Positions 1-8,379 of a DNA stretch of 64,000 nt are shown here, one piece after another. The notes under the pieces were generated by a model, which saw only the letters and a program-made list of their open reading frames with translations, searched no databases and was not told the DNA's origin. This DNA is from Candidatus Manganitrophus morganii (GTDB taxonomy: Bacteria; Nitrospirota; Nitrospiria; SBBL01; Manganitrophaceae), in contig JAJHOH010000001.1 in NCBI GenBank assembly GCA_021651055.1, forward strand, positions 2,232,001 through 2,296,000, read 5' to 3'. Positions within the stretch are counted from its first letter, which is position 1. Every line of letters starts with the position of its first letter. A program made the position numbers and the translations under genes.

Positions 1-2
1 AG

Positions 3-602
3 CAGTTTCGGGCGGAAGAGCTTGCCACGCCCGAGGCGTTTGAATCACATCCTGAGATTGTCTGGGAGTGGTATCACTGGCGGCGTCAAATCATCTCGGA
101 AAAACGTCCCAACCCGGCGCACGAAGCGTTGGTCTCACTTGAGAACGCCTGTCCGGGTTTCACGTTGATCACTCAAAATGTCGACGGGCTTCATCCACTG
201 GCCGGGAGCCGGAAGATCATCGAGTTGCATGGAAGCCTTTGGCGGATGCGTTGCATGCGCTGCGGTCGGATCACGGAAAACCGCTCCCTCGAGCTTCCCC
301 GGCTTCCCCATTGCGATCTTTGTCATTCATTGCTCCGTCCCGATGTGGTCTGGTTTGGAGAGGCGATTAACACGCTCCATCTGAAAAAGAGTCTGGAGGC
401 ATGCCAAGGAGGAGGGGTTTTCTTGGTGATCGGAACGTCCGGAATCGTTCAGCCCGCCGCTTCATTCGCATCGATCGCCAAGGAGCATGGGGCGTTCACG
501 ATCGAGATCAATATGGTGGATTCGGAAATTGCAGACCGGGATCTGCTTCTGATCGGGCGCGCCTCGGAGGTTGTTCCCCAATTGATTCATGCCAACCATT
601 AG
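3..602 (+). CDS. Sir2-family NAD-dependent protein deacylase (5' partial)
   Basis: The reading frame is open from base 3 and ends with TAG, so the N-terminal NAD-binding part (GAGxS) lies off the window. What remains shows the sirtuin core: TQNVDGLH near visible residue 57, the ELHG catalytic-His motif, then the zinc-binding pairs CMRC and CDLC, and the RPDVVWFGE segment. Class III bacterial sirtuins (CobB type) remove acyl groups from lysines using NAD. The visible 199 codons fit a protein of about 240-250 residues. It is followed 29 bases later by the CBS protein on the same strand. Substrate is unknown. Confidence 0.93.
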   Translation, partial: QFRAEELATPEAFESHPEIVWEWYHWRRQIISEKRPNPAHEALVSLENACPGFTLITQNVDGLHPLAGSRKIIELHGSLWRMRCMRCGRITENRSLELPRLPHCDLCHSLLRPDVVWFGEAINTLHLKKSLEACQGGGVFLVIGTSGIVQPAASFASIAKEHGAFTIEINMVDSEIADRDLLLIGRASEVVPQLIHANH

Positions 603-631
603 AATCATTTCGATTCGTTAGGGAGGAGAAG

Positions 632-1012
632 ATGACACCATTGGCCCTTTTGATGCATCGGGATCTTCAGGAAATTTCCCCAAAGACCACGGTACGGGAT
701 GCGGCAAAACAGATGCGGGATAAACGAATCGGCTCCCTCCTGGTCAGCGAGGGGATGGAGCGGATCGGGATTGTGAGCGAGACCGATTTTGTCCGAAAGG
801 CGCTCGCCGACGGCCTCAATCCCGACACCACTCCCGTGGAAAGAATCATGAGTCAGCCGGTCATCGGGATCGATATCGACAAGACCGCCAAAGAGGCGAA
901 CGACCTGATGGCGACGAAGGGGGTGCGGCACCTGGCCGTGACCGACAAGGGAAAGATCGTCGGGATCATCTCGGTGCGCGATTTGGTGATCTGCTTTAAG
1001 AACCGATTGTAA
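632..1012 (+). CDS. CBS-domain pair protein (126 aa)
   Basis: A stand-alone Bateman module: two CBS repeats at about residues 7-60 and 71-124, each with the usual hydrophobic-Gly-hydrophobic-[ST]-x-x-D ending (GIVSETDF, GIISVRDL). CBS pairs bind adenine nucleotides (AMP, ATP, SAM, NAD) and act as energy sensors; no output domain is fused here. The ATG at 632 has a GGGAGGAG ribosome site 5 bases upstream; the same frame is open further upstream but runs over sir2. It follows sir2 on the same strand and is closed by a strong terminator. The partner protein cannot be named from sequence. Confidence 0.88.
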   Translation: MTPLALLMHRDLQEISPKTTVRDAAKQMRDKRIGSLLVSEGMERIGIVSETDFVRKALADGLNPDTTPVERIMSQPVIGIDIDKTAKEANDLMATKGVRHLAVTDKGKIVGIISVRDLVICFKNRL

Positions 1013-1039
1013 ATCGTCCCGGCGGGGATGGAGCCTAAA

Positions 1040-1077
1040 AAAAGGGAAGGCCGGTTTTAATCGGGCCTTCCCTTTTT
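1040..1077 (+). terminator. Bidirectional Rho-independent terminator
   Basis: A 12-13 bp stem (AAAAGGGAAGGCC pairing with GGCCTTCCCTTTT) with an 11-base loop, T-rich on the right and A-rich on the left. It sits between the convergent ends of the CBS gene (+) and the ferredoxin gene (-) and can serve both. Confidence 0.85.
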
Positions 1078-1109
1078 CAGTTAAGAGGCTGCGCTCGAAC
1101 GTCGGTGCG

Positions 1110-1478
1110 TTAGTTCCGAACTCCGCTCCAGACACGCGCCGGATCGATTTCCTTGTCCGGATTCAGTGACTTGGCTTTTGCCAGAAGGACATCGGCCTTT
1201 TCGGGATAGGTCGGATCGGAGATGCAGCAGTCGGACACCGGACAAACCGCCGCGCACTGGGGCTCATCAAAGTGGCCCACACATTCGGTGCAGCGTTCGT
1301 AGGTGATGACGTAGATGTTGTCGCTGGTGGCGTGAGCGAGCTGGCCGCCTCCGTCTTCCCCGGTCAATTTATATCCCTTTGATTCGCAGTCGCTTCGGTT
1401 CTCGAAGATCGCTTCGTTCGGACACTCAGGCAGACAGGCTGCGCAGGCGATGCATTCACTGGTGATCAAAAGTGCCAT
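1110..1478 (-). CDS. Alvin-type 2[4Fe-4S] ferredoxin (122 aa)
   Basis: Two cluster-binding motifs are visible: CIACAACLPECP near residue 9 (C-x2-C-x2-C-x3-CP) and CTECVGHFDEPQCAAVCP near residue 63 (C-x2-C-x8-C-x3-CP). The eight-residue insertion in the second motif is the mark of the Allochromatium (Alvin/YfhL) class of low-potential ferredoxins. The protein is longer than the usual 80-90 residues, with about 20 extra residues between the clusters and a C-terminal tail. The ATG has a perfect AAGGAGGT site. It is cytoplasmic; redox partners are unknown, though the Hdr/Sdh genes nearby suggest anaerobic-type or rTCA-type electron transfer (inference). Confidence 0.92.
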   Translation of the reverse strand: MALLITSECIACAACLPECPNEAIFENRSDCESKGYKLTGEDGGGQLAHATSDNIYVITYERCTECVGHFDEPQCAAVCPVSDCCISDPTYPEKADVLLAKAKSLNPDKEIDPARVWSGVRN

Positions 1479-1522
1479 GGTAGGGCTACCTCCTTGTTGC
1501 GTTAAAAGAAAATGATTTTCGA

Positions 1523-1552
1523 ACTATATCATGCGTCTTCGCGGCATGTCAA
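1523..1552 (-). promoter_or_regulatory. Sigma70-type promoter of the ferredoxin gene
   Basis: On the minus strand TTGACA, an 18-base spacer, then TATAGT. The -35 box overlaps the stop codon of the peroxiredoxin gene, so the ferredoxin can be expressed apart from the upstream operon. Confidence 0.6.
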
Positions 1553-2031
1553 ACCCTTTTTAGTTCCTTCAGCGCCGAGAGGACCTCGTCCAGATGGGCG
1601 TCTACTTTCACACGGCGGAAGAGATGGGTGACCTTCCCCTTCGGGTCGATCAGAAAGGTCGATCGCTCGATTCCCCAGAATTTCCGGCCATACATATTCT
1701 TCAGCTTGTAAACGCCGTAGGCTTTCGAAACGGCGGCATCCGTATCGCTCAAGAGCAAAAAAGGGAGGGTATACTTCTCAACGAATTTTTGATGCGAGGC
1801 GAGCGGATCGAGACTGACCCCCAAGATCACGGCCTTCGCCTTCTTCAGTTCGGCGAAAGAATCTCGGAAAGCACACGCCTCCTTGGTGCAGCCGGGGGTA
1901 TCATCCTTCGGATAAAAGTAGAGGATGACATGGCGCTTTCCCCGGTACGCGGTCAGATCGACCTTCTTCCCGTCCGAGGAGGGGAGAATAAAAAGGGGAG
2001 CGTCATCTCCCGGTTTCAGTTCTGAAGTCAC
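1549..2031 (-). CDS. bcp: Thioredoxin-dependent peroxiredoxin, BCP/PrxQ type (160 aa)
   Basis: AhpC/TSA fold. The peroxidatic Cys lies in PGCTKEACAF, with the resolving Cys five residues later (CTKEAC), the atypical 2-Cys arrangement of BCP/PrxQ. It reduces H2O2 and organic hydroperoxides with electrons from thioredoxin in the cytoplasm. Length is typical for the family. The start is GTG (2029-2031), directly abutting the TAG stop of the upstream Lon-domain gene, which points to translational coupling. Confidence 0.93.
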   Translation of the reverse strand: MTSELKPGDDAPLFILPSSDGKKVDLTAYRGKRHVILYFYPKDDTPGCTKEACAFRDSFAELKKAKAVILGVSLDPLASHQKFVEKYTLPFLLLSDTDAAVSKAYGVYKLKNMYGRKFWGIERSTFLIDPKGKVTHLFRRVKVDAHLDEVLSALKELKRV

Positions 2032-2676
2032 CTATCCCTCCGTTTGTCCATCCGTTTGTCCAATGGTATGAAGACCCATCTCCATCAATTCCGCCAAACG
2101 TTTTGCCCGTTGTGAGAGGTCTCCGGCTTCCAGCAAAAACTGTTTTTCCAAGACCGTCAGCGGAAGCCCCGCCGAGAGGGTCGCCACCAAGACATCGTCT
2201 TCAAGCCCGATTTCCAAAATCGACTCCAACGCCTCGGCCCCCGGCATCTTCTGGCGGTAGCGCATCGTCAGATCGACCAACTTTTCTTTGAGCGGCGCGA
2301 GGAGTAACTCGGTCTGAGGCTCCTCAACGGTCTCGATTCGCCCCTGCCGGTAACTCCGGTCGTGACGTTCGCCCCGAATCAGACATTTCTTCAGGCCATA
2401 GAGAATGATGTTGTATCGTCCGTCGTCGAGCCGTTGGGATCGAATGATCCGCCCGACCGAGCCGGTCTCATGGATCGGCGGGTTCCCATCATAATTGATT
2501 TCCCAGCCCTCTTTCAAGAGGACCATTCCGATCATCCGATCCCCGCCCAAGGCATCTTCGACCATCTCGCGGTAACGTGGTTCGAAAATATGGAGGGGAA
2601 GATAGGTCTTTGGAAAGAAGACCACATTCGGGAGGGGAAAAAGGGGAACCCAATCCGGAATTTGTGTTCTCGCCAT
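2032..2676 (-). CDS. LON N-terminal (substrate-binding) domain protein (214 aa)
   Basis: A stand-alone Lon N-domain without ATPase or protease parts. It has the PLFPLPNVVFFPKTYLPLHI opening and the HIFEPRYREMV motif typical of this family. Such proteins are often annotated as peptidase S16; the function is not established. ATG at 2676 is preceded by AAGG with 7 bases spacing; a TTG one codon earlier is possible. It is the second last gene of a leftward operon with bcp, 12 bases after the HdrB-like gene. The full Lon protease is encoded at 15.2-17.7 kb. Confidence 0.87.
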   Translation of the reverse strand: MARTQIPDWVPLFPLPNVVFFPKTYLPLHIFEPRYREMVEDALGGDRMIGMVLLKEGWEINYDGNPPIHETGSVGRIIRSQRLDDGRYNIILYGLKKCLIRGERHDRSYRQGRIETVEEPQTELLLAPLKEKLVDLTMRYRQKMPGAEALESILEIGLEDDVLVATLSAGLPLTVLEKQFLLEAGDLSQRAKRLAELMEMGLHTIGQTDGQTEG

Positions 2677-2688
2677 CAATCTGCCTTG

Positions 2689-3579
2689 TTACTGTATTTT
2701 TTCAATCAGAGGTGCGGTGGAAACAAGGTGTCGCTTCATCCCGAGCTCTTTGGGTGAGAAGCCCATTGCCAGGCCGAGGAGTTGAGGAAGGTGGAGGATC
2801 GGAACACCGAGCGTCTCGTCCGGACGGGTTTGCTGAAGCCGGTCTTCGGCGTGGTCCTGATAGATATCGAGGCTCATGTGGCAGAGGGGGCAGGGGGTGA
2901 CCATCGCGTCGCTTCCTTTTTCCTTCGCCTCGCCGACGTTCTTCGCGACCATGCTCAGCGCAATCTGATCTTTCTCCAGGAGCACGGGGAAGCCGCAGCA
3001 CTTTGTCCGGCCGTCGTATTCGACCGGATAGGCACCGACAGCTCGGATCAATTTCTCGAGCGAGGTCGGATTTTCCCAATCGTCAAAGCCGGTGGCGCGA
3101 GAAGGGCGCAAAATATAGCAGCCGTAGAACGGCGCGATCGATACGTTCAAAGGATGGGTAATAAACTTGCTCAGCTCGTCCAAGCCGAAATCTTTGATCA
3201 AAATCCACTGAAGATGTTTCACTTCGACGGTTCCGTGGTACTCCAGCCCGGTGGCGTCCTTGAGCGCCCGGTTGATCCGTTCGCGCAGGACCTCGTCTTC
3301 TTGCAAGTTCTTGTTCGCCCCGCCCAGGATCCCCTGGCAGGTTCCGCAGATCGTCATGACATTGTTGATCCCCATCTTCTCGGCGGTGGCGAGGGTCCGG
3401 GCATTGAGGGTGTAGGCGAGATCCGGGTCGGCTTCGCTGATCACGCCGGCCCCGCAGCAGTTAAACGCTTCAAGCTCAACGATGTCGAGACCGAGGCGTC
3501 CGACCACTTTCATGGTGGAGGTGTAGAGCTCGGGGGTGGCTCCCTTGGAGGCGCATCCTGGGAAGAGGGCGTACTTCAT
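2689..3579 (-). CDS. HdrB-like (CCG-domain) subunit of a succinate/fumarate oxidoreductase
   Basis: A 296-residue protein with two cysteine-rich CCG domains: Cys at the start (FPGC), FNCCGAG plus TICGTCQG, and then YGCY, TKCCGFP plus TPCPLCHM. This is the fold of heterodisulfide reductase subunit B, of the C-terminal half of thiol:fumarate reductase TfrB, and of the SdhE membrane anchor of class E succinate:quinone reductases. Its ATG overlaps the SdhB stop codon (ATGA), so the two are co-translated and probably form one complex. No membrane helix is evident; SdhE proteins are thought to bind through amphipathic helices (family knowledge). Whether the electron partner is quinone or a thiol cannot be read from sequence. 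Confidence 0.85.
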   Translation of the reverse strand: MKYALFPGCASKGATPELYTSTMKVVGRLGLDIVELEAFNCCGAGVISEADPDLAYTLNARTLATAEKMGINNVMTICGTCQGILGGANKNLQEDEVLRERINRALKDATGLEYHGTVEVKHLQWILIKDFGLDELSKFITHPLNVSIAPFYGCYILRPSRATGFDDWENPTSLEKLIRAVGAYPVEYDGRTKCCGFPVLLEKDQIALSMVAKNVGEAKEKGSDAMVTPCPLCHMSLDIYQDHAEDRLQQTRPDETLGVPILHLPQLLGLAMGFSPKELGMKRHLVSTAPLIEKIQ

Positions 3580-4517
3580 TTCGTTTTCTCCCAACGTTTG
3601 AAGATGGCCCGGACTTCATCACGTCCCGGGACGCGCTTGAAGGGAAACGGCGTCTTCCCGTGCAAGAACATCTTGATCCCGAGCGGAATGATTCGGAGCA
3701 TCTTTCGGATATTTCCCCACGTCATTAAGATCGGCAGGCGCGTCTCGTTCAGCCGACCCTCCTCACCGACCACTTTGGCAAACTCGGTAATGTGTCTGGC
3801 CTCCACCGATTCGGAGAACCCGGCGTCGATCGACAATCGCCGAAGGCGCACGATCTGCTCCATCGGTCGGACATCTTTCGGGCAGACCTGCACGCAGAAG
3901 TTGCACCGGACGCAGTCCCAAATTCCGTCGGGTCCCTGAAGCGCCTCCAGACGAGGGAGATGTGCTTGGTCTCTCGGATCGGCCTGAAAGCGGTAGGCTT
4001 TGGCCAATGCGGCCGGACCGAGAAATCCGCGGGAGACTTCGAAACTGGTGCAGGCCGAAACGCACGCCCCGCACATTATGCAGCCGTCGGCATTGTGCAG
4101 TTTCTCGTGAATATCCTTCAACGCTTCGGTCGGAACCTCCGCCCCGTTCTTCGTCATCAGGAAGGGATCGACCGCCTTGATCTTCTCCCAGAAGGGGGTC
4201 ATCTGAACGACCATGTCTTTGATCACCGGCATGTTCGCCATCGGTCCGACCTCGATTTTCCCATGGTGTTCGAGCTCTTCTTTGAGGGGGAGCTTGCAGG
4301 CGAGCTTTTGGCTTCCATTGACCTGCATCAGGCAGGAGCCGCAGATCGCCGCCCGGCAGGAGGCGCGGAAGGTGAGGGTGCCGTCGGTCTCGGCCTTGAT
4401 CTTTAAGAGGGCGGTCAGCAGGGTCATCCCCCGGCTGGCCTCGACGAAGTAGTCCTTTTTGTAAGGCTTCGGATCGACGTCGGGGTTAAATTTTTGGACC
4501 GTCAGTTTAACGCGCAT
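3576..4517 (-). CDS. sdhB: Succinate dehydrogenase/fumarate reductase iron-sulfur subunit, long form (313 aa)
   Basis: N-terminal 2Fe-2S domain with CRAAICGSC and a later Cys (KLAC), then a C-terminal domain with [11 protein letters not shown] and [12 protein letters not shown] motifs for the further Fe-S clusters. It passes electrons between the flavoprotein SdhA/FrdA and the quinone or thiol site. At 313 residues it exceeds the usual 230-260; the extra 60-70 C-terminal residues resemble the linker seen in TfrB, where SdhB and HdrB are fused. Here the two parts are separate genes with a 4-base overlap. No SdhA gene is adjacent; it must be elsewhere in the genome. Confidence 0.9.
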   Translation of the reverse strand: MRVKLTVQKFNPDVDPKPYKKDYFVEASRGMTLLTALLKIKAETDGTLTFRASCRAAICGSCLMQVNGSQKLACKLPLKEELEHHGKIEVGPMANMPVIKDMVVQMTPFWEKIKAVDPFLMTKNGAEVPTEALKDIHEKLHNADGCIMCGACVSACTSFEVSRGFLGPAALAKAYRFQADPRDQAHLPRLEALQGPDGIWDCVRCNFCVQVCPKDVRPMEQIVRLRRLSIDAGFSESVEARHITEFAKVVGEEGRLNETRLPILMTWGNIRKMLRIIPLGIKMFLHGKTPFPFKRVPGRDEVRAIFKRWEKTK

Positions 4518-4602
4518 TCTACTCGATGATATTAATGATTGCGTGATTGCCGGTGAATCGGTGAGACAGGAGATTAAAACAAAGGGGAGAAAATGATCAT
4601 GG

Positions 4603-5151
4603 TTATCCGACTTCCGCCGGATCTCTCACCCAGTAACGCTCAAATTCAGCCAGATGGGTCAATGTGGAGAAATCTTTCATCCGGTCGAGATAAACCTTTC
4701 CGTTTAAGTGGTCGATTTCATGCTGGAGGACAATGGCGAGGAAGCCCTCGGCTTCCATTTCGACCGGCTGCATGTCGCGATTGAATGCCTTCAAGCCGAC
4801 CCGCGCCGAGCGAAGCACTTTGCCCCGAAGGTTTTCCACGCTCAAGCAGCCTTCCCATCCTTCAACTTTCTCTTCGGACAGATGCGTAAAGGTCGGGTTG
4901 AGAAGGATCAAAAGTGAAAGATCGGGGGCAGCCGGATAACGAGGGTTGGCATTGGCTTCGATGACGACAATCTGTTTCGATTCGAAGACCTGCGGCGCGG
5001 CCAGTCCGACGCCGTCGAGTTTCCGCATCGTTTCGACCATATCCTCAAGAAAATTTTGGAAGTTCGGATCTTGACAATCGGCCGGGGTTACGGGCGCTGC
5101 GACCCTCCGAAGGATGGGGTTTCCCAGTTTGGCGACTTTTAAAATAGACAT
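4603..5151 (-). CDS. def: Peptide deformylase (182 aa)
   Basis: All three deformylase motifs are present: GVGLAAPQV (motif 1), EGCLSV (motif 2, metal-binding Cys) and QHEIDHLNG (motif 3, HExxH metal site). It removes the N-formyl group from new proteins using Fe2+/Zn2+. Size is typical of class 1 enzymes. It has its own promoter and is not next to fmt, its common neighbour; an 85-base gap separates it from sdhB downstream. Confidence 0.97.
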   Translation of the reverse strand: MSILKVAKLGNPILRRVAAPVTPADCQDPNFQNFLEDMVETMRKLDGVGLAAPQVFESKQIVVIEANANPRYPAAPDLSLLILLNPTFTHLSEEKVEGWEGCLSVENLRGKVLRSARVGLKAFNRDMQPVEMEAEGFLAIVLQHEIDHLNGKVYLDRMKDFSTLTHLAEFERYWVRDPAEVG

Positions 5152-5174
5152 ATTTTTTCCCGTAGTTTCCGTAA

Positions 5175-5203
5175 TTTATAGCATAACCGATCTCTTTTTG
5201 CAA
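5175..5203 (-). promoter_or_regulatory. Sigma70-type promoter of def
   Basis: On the minus strand TTGCAA, 17-base spacer, TATAAA, ending about 24 bases before the def ATG. Confidence 0.6.
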
Positions 5204-5295
5204 CCTGCCCGAACGGCTGAACGGATCGACATTCTTTGTGCATTTGAGTTGAGAAAATAACCGGAAGAGGGGAGTGAAGTCAATAAAGGGGACCT

Positions 5296-6306
5296 TTAGT
5301 GGGGCTGATCCAGCTTTTCTTCCTCTTCGGGAGAAGGTTGGCTTCCCATCTCCTGAAAGGTGGCCATATCGACTCGATTTTTTCCGGCGCGCTTCGCACG
5401 GTAGAGGGCAAAGTCGGCGGTCGCGATGACCTGAGAGGGGTGTTGGAGGCCGGGATCGGGCAATCCGGAGATGCCGATGCTGAGGGTCACTGAATGCCGC
5501 TTGGGAAGAAAGGAGTGGATTTGACTGTAGGCGGCTTCGCGGATCCGCTCCGCGACCTGACGGGACTTCTCCCGGGCCGACTCGGGAAGGAGAACGGCAA
5601 ATTCGTCGCCGCCATAACGGGCGATCAGATCGACATCGCGCAGTTGGACCTGAAGCAAGCGCGCCACTTCGTTTAAGACCCGGTCTCCCGACTCATGACC
5701 ATAGGTGTCATTGATCGGTTTAAAGTGATCGACGTCGATCATGAAGCAGGAAAAGAGGGTGCCGTATCGTTGCGCGCGGGAGAACTCCTGCTGTAAGACT
5801 TCTCTGAAATAACGGCGGTTGAAGAGGCCGGTGACCGGATCGGTCATCGCGAGCTCCTGAACGTTCTTGAGAAGGATCTTATATTCCTCGTTCTTCTGTG
5901 TCAGGTCGTCCTGAAGCTGTTTCATCCGGAGGCAGGCGTTGACGCGCGCTTTGAGCTCGCGCGCATCGAACGGCTTGGTGATGTAATCGTTCGCCCCTTG
6001 CTCGAAACCGAGGACCAGATCCTCCGTTTTATCCCGGACGGTGATCATGATGAGGGGAATGTTCATCGTCTCGGGGCTGGCGCGCAGCAGCCGGCAGACA
6101 TCGTGTCCGGTGATATCGGGGAGAACCACGTCGAGAAGAATCAGATCGGGAGGGTTTCGCCGGGCCTGCTTGATCGCATCGCCGCCGGTATAGGTCCAGG
6201 AGACCTCGAAGCCCATCTTCTCAAACATGATCTTGATCTGATCAACTTCGAAGGCGCTGTCATCGGCGATCAGAACGCTCGGCGCTTTCTTCCGCTTCTT
6301 CTTCAT
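5296..6306 (-). CDS. Response regulator with GGDEF output (PleD-like diguanylate cyclase, 336 aa)
   Basis: Receiver domain at about residues 8-125 with acidic pair D15/D16, phospho-acceptor D59 and conserved Lys in YITKPF. A short linker leads to a GGDEF domain with an intact GGDEF active site at 232-236 and an intact inhibitory I-site RDVD five residues before it. It should therefore make c-di-GMP in a phosphorylation-dependent and product-inhibited way. No histidine kinase is adjacent. No Shine-Dalgarno is seen before the ATG; the promoter places the transcript start at the start codon, so the mRNA is probably leaderless. Confidence 0.92.
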   Translation of the reverse strand: MKKKRKKAPSVLIADDSAFEVDQIKIMFEKMGFEVSWTYTGGDAIKQARRNPPDLILLDVVLPDITGHDVCRLLRASPETMNIPLIMITVRDKTEDLVLGFEQGANDYITKPFDARELKARVNACLRMKQLQDDLTQKNEEYKILLKNVQELAMTDPVTGLFNRRYFREVLQQEFSRAQRYGTLFSCFMIDVDHFKPINDTYGHESGDRVLNEVARLLQVQLRDVDLIARYGGDEFAVLLPESAREKSRQVAERIREAAYSQIHSFLPKRHSVTLSIGISGLPDPGLQHPSQVIATADFALYRAKRAGKNRVDMATFQEMGSQPSPEEEEKLDQPH

Positions 6307-6312
6307 TGTGAA

Positions 6313-6340
6313 ATCGTAGCATAAAAAGGGGGGCTGTCAA
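6313..6340 (-). promoter_or_regulatory. Promoter giving a probable leaderless transcript of the diguanylate cyclase
   Basis: On the minus strand TTGACA, 16-base spacer, TACGAT, then six bases to the ATG. The expected transcription start coincides with the start codon. Confidence 0.6.
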
Positions 6341-6476
6341 CTAAGTGAACGCCTCCCAAGGCGATAGCGGCGGATGATCGGAGAGATCGGCCTTTTGGAA
6401 CCGTGACGCGATTAGGAAACGGTCTGTAGGAGGAGAGGAAGGAAGCTTTGAACAGCGGAAATGGCTGAGGAAAAAG

Positions 6477-6552
6477 TGGAGGCGGCGAGCGGATTTGAAC
6501 CGCTGAATCGCAGTTTTGCAGACTGCTCCCTTAACCACTTGGGTACGCCGCC
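6477..6552 (-). tRNA. tRNA-Cys (GCA)
   Basis: A 76-base cloverleaf on the minus strand. Acceptor stem GGCGGCG pairs with CGCCGCC, the anticodon stem GCAGT/ACTGC encloses loop CTGCAAA with anticodon GCA, and the T-arm has GGTTCAAATCC. The discriminator base is U and CCA is encoded, both as expected for bacterial tRNA-Cys. Confidence 0.96.
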
Positions 6553-6564
6553 TTGAAGGAAGCC

Positions 6565-6593
6565 ATTTTAGCAGACCCGGGGTTGAAGTGCAA
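6565..6593 (-). promoter_or_regulatory. tRNA-Cys promoter
   Basis: On the minus strand TTGCAC, 17-base spacer, TAAAAT, with the -10 box 12 bases before the tRNA 5' end. Confidence 0.6.
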
Positions 6594-6659
6594 TGCGCAA
6601 ATAGCGCGACGGAGAGAGGAGAATCGGTCCTTCCAAAGCGGCGGAGGAGGCGGCCGGTC

Positions 6660-7127
6660 TTATGAAAAGAGGTTGATCACATCGCGGACCCCGCGGACCC
6701 TTCGGGCCATATCGATGATGTCTTGTTTTTCCTGATCGCTGGGAATGCTCCCCCGAAGGGTCACCGTCCCCTCCTGTGTGGCGATGTCGATGATCGCCGT
6801 ATTGAAAAAGCGCCCCAGCTCGCTTCGGACCCGTTGCGCCAGGATTTCATCGCTGACGATCATCTCCTCGGGAATCGCCCTCTCCCGCATCTGGTAGACC
6901 ACCCCCTGAACGCGGGTGCTCTGCTGTCGCGTCTTCTTGGCAAGACTCTCAAGCCACACACTGATTCGATCCATCCAGTCATGATATCTCTGAGCGATCA
7001 GGGTCCGGGTGCTCCGGCCGTTTCGCGGTGCGAACAGGATGCCGAGGGTGAGACCGGCTAACAACATGGTGGTGCGGGAAGGCAACACCGACGGGATAAT
7101 CGACCTTCTTCCAAATGCGCGCGCCAT
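6660..7127 (-). CDS. BON-domain protein with N-terminal membrane segment (155 aa)
   Basis: An N-terminal hydrophobic stretch at about residues 17-33 resembles the YtxH-type anchor (LAGLTLGILFAPRNG). A charged helical region follows, then a C-terminal BON domain at about 87-154 (VRSELGRFFNTAIIDIATQ, GTVTLRGSI). BON domains bind phospholipid or envelope components and are found in osmotic-stress proteins such as OsmY. The ATG has an AAGGAGGT site. It lies 20 bases after the HAD phosphatase gene on the same strand and is likely co-transcribed with it. Confidence 0.85.
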   Translation of the reverse strand: MARAFGRRSIIPSVLPSRTTMLLAGLTLGILFAPRNGRSTRTLIAQRYHDWMDRISVWLESLAKKTRQQSTRVQGVVYQMRERAIPEEMIVSDEILAQRVRSELGRFFNTAIIDIATQEGTVTLRGSIPSDQEKQDIIDMARRVRGVRDVINLFS

Positions 7128-7147
7128 CGAAAATACCTCCTTAAGAA

Positions 7148-7828
7148 CTACGCTGCTGAACGATTTTTTACACCCAATATCGACGATTCATAATTTTTTA
7201 ACAGAGCGGGGAGATCGGGATAGATCTCGTCCGCCCCCGCTTTCCGAAGCGTCTCCTCCGAAAATCCCCCCGTCAAAACCGCAATCGTCGGGAGACCGAT
7301 CTCTTTGGCGGCCGCCACATCATACGGTGTGTCGCCGAGGACCACCGCGTCGGAGGATTTCCAATGAAAACGATCGAGGGTGAGATGAAACAGGTCGGGA
7401 TACGGTTTGGATCGGGCGACATCATCGCCTGAGAGGACATCCCGCACCCAGCGGTCGATTCCAAGAAGACGGATATAGTGCTGGACCTCGCTCCCCCCGC
7501 TGGAAGTGGCGAGGACAATGGTTTTCTTGTCTTGATGAAGCCGCTCGAAGAGGGGGATCACGCCGGGAAGGGGCCGGATCTGGTCGAAATACTTATTCTT
7601 GAAAATCTCTTTCTTCCGCTTATGGATCTTGGTTCCAAGCTCGGAGATCTGCTCCGGGGTGAGAAAGCGGGGAAGGAGCTGATCGGCCCCTTTCCCGATT
7701 TCGCAACGGATCTCTTCCCATTTAACTTGGATTCCGAATTCCTGAAACGCCTCCTGCCAGGCGCTCGCATGGGCGTCGTTGCTGTCGACCAGCGTTCCAT
7801 CTACATCTGCAATCACCCCTTTGACCAT
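7148..7828 (-). CDS. HAD-superfamily phosphatase, beta-phosphoglucomutase/phosphoglycolate type (226 aa)
   Basis: Motif I is DVDGTLVDS (nucleophile D8, acid/base D10). Motif II is ATSSGG, the motif III Lys lies in ARSKPYPDLF, and motif IV is VLGDTPYDV. The cap is inserted after motif I (subclass I). The most likely activity is hydrolysis of a small phosphorylated metabolite; the substrate cannot be told. I place the start at the ATG 7826-7828, which has an AGGTGG site 8 bases upstream, rather than the GTG four codons earlier. Confidence 0.88.
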   Translation of the reverse strand: MVKGVIADVDGTLVDSNDAHASAWQEAFQEFGIQVKWEEIRCEIGKGADQLLPRFLTPEQISELGTKIHKRKKEIFKNKYFDQIRPLPGVIPLFERLHQDKKTIVLATSSGGSEVQHYIRLLGIDRWVRDVLSGDDVARSKPYPDLFHLTLDRFHWKSSDAVVLGDTPYDVAAAKEIGLPTIAVLTGGFSEETLRKAGADEIYPDLPALLKNYESSILGVKNRSAA

Positions 7829-7863
7829 TTCTACCGCCACCTTTATTTATATAGAACCGAAAA

Positions 7864-8379
7864 TCATGCCGCCTTGCGCCGAACCGCCGGGGCCTCGGCC
7901 GCCGCTTTCAGAAAACGGGGATAGATTCCCAAGCTGATTCCAAACGCGATATGGGCCAACGCAAACGGGATCGGCGGCGCGGCGGCCAGCCAAGGATTCA
8001 TCACAGGAAGCAGTCCGAATTGCATGATGACCCAGATGGAAAGGGAGAAGATCACCCCCCAGGCGATCGCCCCCCCGACGCTCAGGTAACCTCCTAGCCA
8101 GACAAAGAAGACTCCCAGCGCCACCGACAGGGTCAGGTGAAGCGCCAGACCGAGGAAGACCGGTCCGAATTGAAAACCGGGGCCGATCGCCCCTTCGCCG
8201 AGGAATGTTGCCGCCGCCAGCTTCATCGGGCGCCAGAGGTCGCCCTGAAAAAAAAGGGCAAATAGCATTGCCACTGCGGCCATTGAAGCGGCCCCGATCA
8301 GACCGCAGAAAACTCCGGGGAGCGTTGCTTCGTGAAGGGAGATCGGCTCATTTGGAATCGTCACCCTGGCTGGATTCAT
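7864..8379 (-). CDS. Conserved membrane protein of unknown function (171 aa)
   Basis: Four predicted membrane segments: about residues 20-42, 70-95, 100-123 and 135-155, with short loops and a basic, Ala-rich C-terminus. I do not recognise a named family, although the layout of paired glycine-rich helices resembles several small uncharacterised inner-membrane proteins. The ATG follows AAGGAG with good spacing. It lies 35 bases upstream of the HAD gene on the same strand and could be the first gene of a HAD-BON operon, in which case a role in the envelope is possible (inference). Confidence 0.7.
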   Translation of the reverse strand: MNPARVTIPNEPISLHEATLPGVFCGLIGAASMAAVAMLFALFFQGDLWRPMKLAAATFLGEGAIGPGFQFGPVFLGLALHLTLSVALGVFFVWLGGYLSVGGAIAWGVIFSLSIWVIMQFGLLPVMNPWLAAAPPIPFALAHIAFGISLGIYPRFLKAAAEAPAVRRKAA

